DNA from: Fructilactobacillus florum DSM 22689 = JCM 16035
GTDB taxonomy: Bacteria; Bacillota; Bacilli; Lactobacillales; Lactobacillaceae
Direction: 5' to 3'
NCBI RefSeq assembly: GCF_001436645.1
Contig: NZ_AYZI01000001.1
Location: forward strand, 1-64,000
DNA length: 64,000 nucleotides
Position 1 is the first letter of the stretch. Each line of letters starts with the position of its first letter. The notes beneath the pieces were generated by a model that worked only from the letters and a program-made list of their open reading frames with translations, did no database searches and was not told the DNA's origin. Position numbers and translations under genes: made by a program. Below, piece after piece: positions 61,931 through 64,000 of this stretch.

Positions 61931-62965
61931 CTAAGCTTTACGATTTCCAAATAAATTGAATCGGCGTCGTTGTTTTTGAGGCTGGCTTTTACTCATATGG
62001 TCTAGAAGAACCCCCGCACCCTTGGCGACGTTTTCTAAGGGATCCTCAGAAATCACCACTGGAACGGTTAATTCATCAGAGATCACTTGATCAAGATCCG
62101 CTAGCATCGAGCCACCACCGGTTAACATGATACCGCGATCAATGATATCAGCTGCTAACTCGGGTGGAATGGTTTCTAAGACGTTTTTAGCCCCGTTCAC
62201 AATTTGCTCAATCGTTCCAGCTAACGCCGTTGCAATCTCTTTGCTAGTAATCGTAACCGAAATTGGCATCCCCGTGACCGCATCACGACCCCGTACATCC
62301 ATATGCTGGTCATTTGAACTAGAAGCTTTAGCAGTTCCAATCGTTTTTTTGATTTTTTCCGCCGTATGCTCACCCGCTACAATCTTATGATGTTGTTTCA
62401 TGTAGTCAATAATATCTTGATTCATCACATCTCCAGCAATCTTAAGCGATTTGCTAGCGACAATGTCACCTAATGAAACTACAGCAATATCAGAAGTTCC
62501 TCCCCCAATATCAATGACCATACTACCAGTTGGTTGGAAAATATCCATTCCGGCCCCGACCGCTGCAACTTTGGGTTCTTCCTCTAAGAAAACTTCGCCA
62601 CCAACTGCTTTTTGCGCTGCTTCAATAATTGCTTTACGCTCAATATTCGTAATATTAGTTGGTGCACAGATCATTACCTTGGGTTTTGAAACAAATCCCT
62701 TTACATTTAGTTTACTAATAAAATGAGTCAGCATCTCTTCCGTAATGTCAAAATCAGAGATGACCCCATCTTTTAATGGGCGAATTGCTTTGATATTTCC
62801 TGGAGTCCGACCAACCATCTCGTAGGCTTCTTTACCTACTGCTAAGACCTTGTTTGTCTTGGTGTCCACGGCAACAACCGACGGTTCGTTCAAAACAACA
62901 CCCTTGCCAGTAACAGCCACCAACACATTGGCCGTTCCTAAATCAATCCCAATATCTTCAGCCAT
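61931..62965 (-). CDS. mbl: MreB-like actin homologue Mbl
   Basis: The 344-residue second MreB paralogue has [40 protein letters not shown] and GIMLTGGGSMLADLDQVISD. The basic C-terminal tail (QPQKQRRRFNLFGNRKA) could aid membrane binding. The murA-mbl-yidD-DUF2969-rodA order links it to cell-wall elongation. Confidence 0.94.
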   Translation of the reverse strand: MAEDIGIDLGTANVLVAVTGKGVVLNEPSVVAVDTKTNKVLAVGKEAYEMVGRTPGNIKAIRPLKDGVISDFDITEEMLTHFISKLNVKGFVSKPKVMICAPTNITNIERKAIIEAAQKAVGGEVFLEEEPKVAAVGAGMDIFQPTGSMVIDIGGGTSDIAVVSLGDIVASKSLKIAGDVMNQDIIDYMKQHHKIVAGEHTAEKIKKTIGTAKASSSNDQHMDVRGRDAVTGMPISVTITSKEIATALAGTIEQIVNGAKNVLETIPPELAADIIDRGIMLTGGGSMLADLDQVISDELTVPVVISEDPLENVAKGAGVLLDHMSKSQPQKQRRRFNLFGNRKA

Positions 62966-63029
62966 TTAAAATTTACCTCCATTAAAAATTACTCAAGACC
63001 ATTATACCATAGCGAAAAAACAATCCCTC

Positions 63030-64000
63030 CTAGTCCTGAGGATCGTTTATCCGCTTAACATTGGCACCCAAATTACTAAGTTTCTGTTCCAATTGATAGT
63101 AACCGCGGTCTAAATACTGTAGGTTGGTCACAACTGTTTCTCCTGAAGCAACCAAACCAGCCAAAACCAACGCCGAAGCGGCACGCAAATCGGTGGCTGC
63201 AACTTCAGCCCCTTCAAATTTCGTCGGTCCATGCAAAATTACGCTATCACCCTTAATTTCATATTTTGCATTCATCCGGCGAAGCTCATCTAGATGCATA
63301 AACCGATTTTCAAAAACATTTTCAGTTAAGGTACTAACTCCGTTCGCAGCCAACTGCAAAACCGTCATCTGGGGTTGTAAATCCGTGGGAAATCCTGGAT
63401 AGGGAGCCGTTTCAACCTCGACTGGTAAAAGTTCATCTGGCCCAATAATCCGTAGACCAGTTGCTTCTGCCGTCACCGTAACTCCCATTTCTCGTAGTTT
63501 AGCAATCAATGGCTGATTATGATTACTGATGGCATCTTTTACAAGCACATTCCCCTTAGTTAGCGCCGCAGCAACCATAAAAGTTCCTGCTTCAATCCGG
63601 TCTTGGACGATTCGATGGTTAGCTCCATGGAGCGCTGCTACCCCCTCAATTTCGAGCGTATCCGTCCCAGCTCCAGTAATTTTAGCTCCCATTTCGGTCA
63701 GCAATTCTGCTAAATCAATGATTTCGGGCTCACGGGCAACATTTTGGATCACCGTTTTACCAGCAGCTAAAGTCGCAGCCATCATGATATTCTGGGTTGC
63801 ACCCACACTTGGAAAATCAAAATAAATCATAGCTCCATGAAGTCCATCAGGAGCAGTGGCATCAACATATCCCTCATGAAGTTCAATTTGCGCTCCCATC
63901 GCTTCAAAGCCCCGCAAATGAATGTCAATCGGACGTGAACCAATTGCACAACCACCTGGTAATGCAACTCGAGCATGCCCTAAGCGGGCTAAGAGTGGTC
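63030..64000 (-). CDS. murA: UDP-N-acetylglucosamine 1-carboxyvinyltransferase, N-terminus beyond the window
   Basis: About 322 residues are visible and the frame runs off the right edge. They include the catalytic Cys in [19 protein letters not shown] and the typical [16 protein letters not shown] and [20 protein letters not shown]. MurA transfers enolpyruvate from PEP to UDP-GlcNAc, the committed step of peptidoglycan synthesis and the fosfomycin target. Full-length enzymes are ~420 residues, so roughly 100 N-terminal residues are missing only because of the window edge. Confidence 0.96.
   Translation of the reverse strand, partial: PLLARLGHARVALPGGCAIGSRPIDIHLRGFEAMGAQIELHEGYVDATAPDGLHGAMIYFDFPSVGATQNIMMAATLAAGKTVIQNVAREPEIIDLAELLTEMGAKITGAGTDTLEIEGVAALHGANHRIVQDRIEAGTFMVAAALTKGNVLVKDAISNHNQPLIAKLREMGVTVTAEATGLRIIGPDELLPVEVETAPYPGFPTDLQPQMTVLQLAANGVSTLTENVFENRFMHLDELRRMNAKYEIKGDSVILHGPTKFEGAEVAATDLRAASALVLAGLVASGETVVTNLQYLDRGYYQLEQKLSNLGANVKRINDPQD

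Noticed and set aside
1-64000. CRISPR arrays, tRNA or rRNA genes, IS elements
   Set aside because: No repeat-spacer pattern, cloverleaf, rRNA signature or transposase was seen anywhere in the window.

Overview
The window is a chromosomal segment of a low-GC Gram-positive bacterium of the family Lactobacillaceae. The evidence is the gene order (ccpA with YtxH/DUF948 genes; racE-rdgB; zapA-cvpA-mutS2-trxA; alaS-ruvX-yrzB; mutS-mutL-ruvA-ruvB; yfmF/yfmH-rodZ-pgsA-cinA; mreBCD-minCD; valS-folC; mbl-yidD-rodA), the T-box leaders and the CcpA/cre signals. The genus cannot be fixed from sequence alone. A Ddl with Phe at the D-Lac position fits an intrinsically vancomycin-resistant lactobacillus.

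Positions 1 to about 7,868 are one end of a temperate prophage that continues off the left edge. From left to right it has a minus-strand early operon (DnaD-like replication protein, SSB, ERF annealing protein, DUF1351, several very small translationally coupled genes, an HExxH protein and a Cro-like repressor). Next come a divergent promoter region, a plus-strand lysogeny module (S24-type CI repressor, small CxxC/HxNCRC protein, AT-rich polytopic membrane protein) and a tyrosine integrase. The prophage sits inside comGC and cuts off the 3' part of the competence pilin gene. comGB and comGA remain on the chromosomal side.

Positions 7,869-64,000 are core chromosome, nearly all on the minus strand. 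8-10 kb: competence pilus motor. 10-14 kb: yebC, ccpA, envelope genes and an MscS channel. 14-20 kb: nucleotide hygiene, glutamate racemase, thioredoxin, MutS2, CvpA, ZapA. 20-34 kb: alaS (T-box), helicase, nano-RNase, SOS polymerase IV with a LexA box, yajC, ruvAB, mutSL. 33-38 kb: ymdB, RNase Y, cinA, pgsA. 38-47 kb: RodZ, two M16 peptidases, MinCD, MreBCD, folC. 47-54 kb: valS (T-box), thiI plus its cysteine desulfurase, ezrA. 54-58 kb (plus strand): rpsD with a structured leader, yueI, rarA, a membrane protein and a universal stress protein. 58-64 kb: an RRNPP-like regulator, ddl, rodA, yidD, mbl and the 3' part of murA.

The least expected signals are these. (i) The RNase Y HD domain has lost most of its metal-binding residues, although the gene is full length with a consensus promoter. 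(ii) Several genes are missing from normally conserved positions: recA, queA/tgt, radC, ireB and ymfI. (iii) The prophage interrupts comGC. (iv) The rpsD leader has a 10-bp closing stem that abuts a hairpin burying the ribosome-binding site. (v) The prophage lysogeny module carries cargo-like genes.
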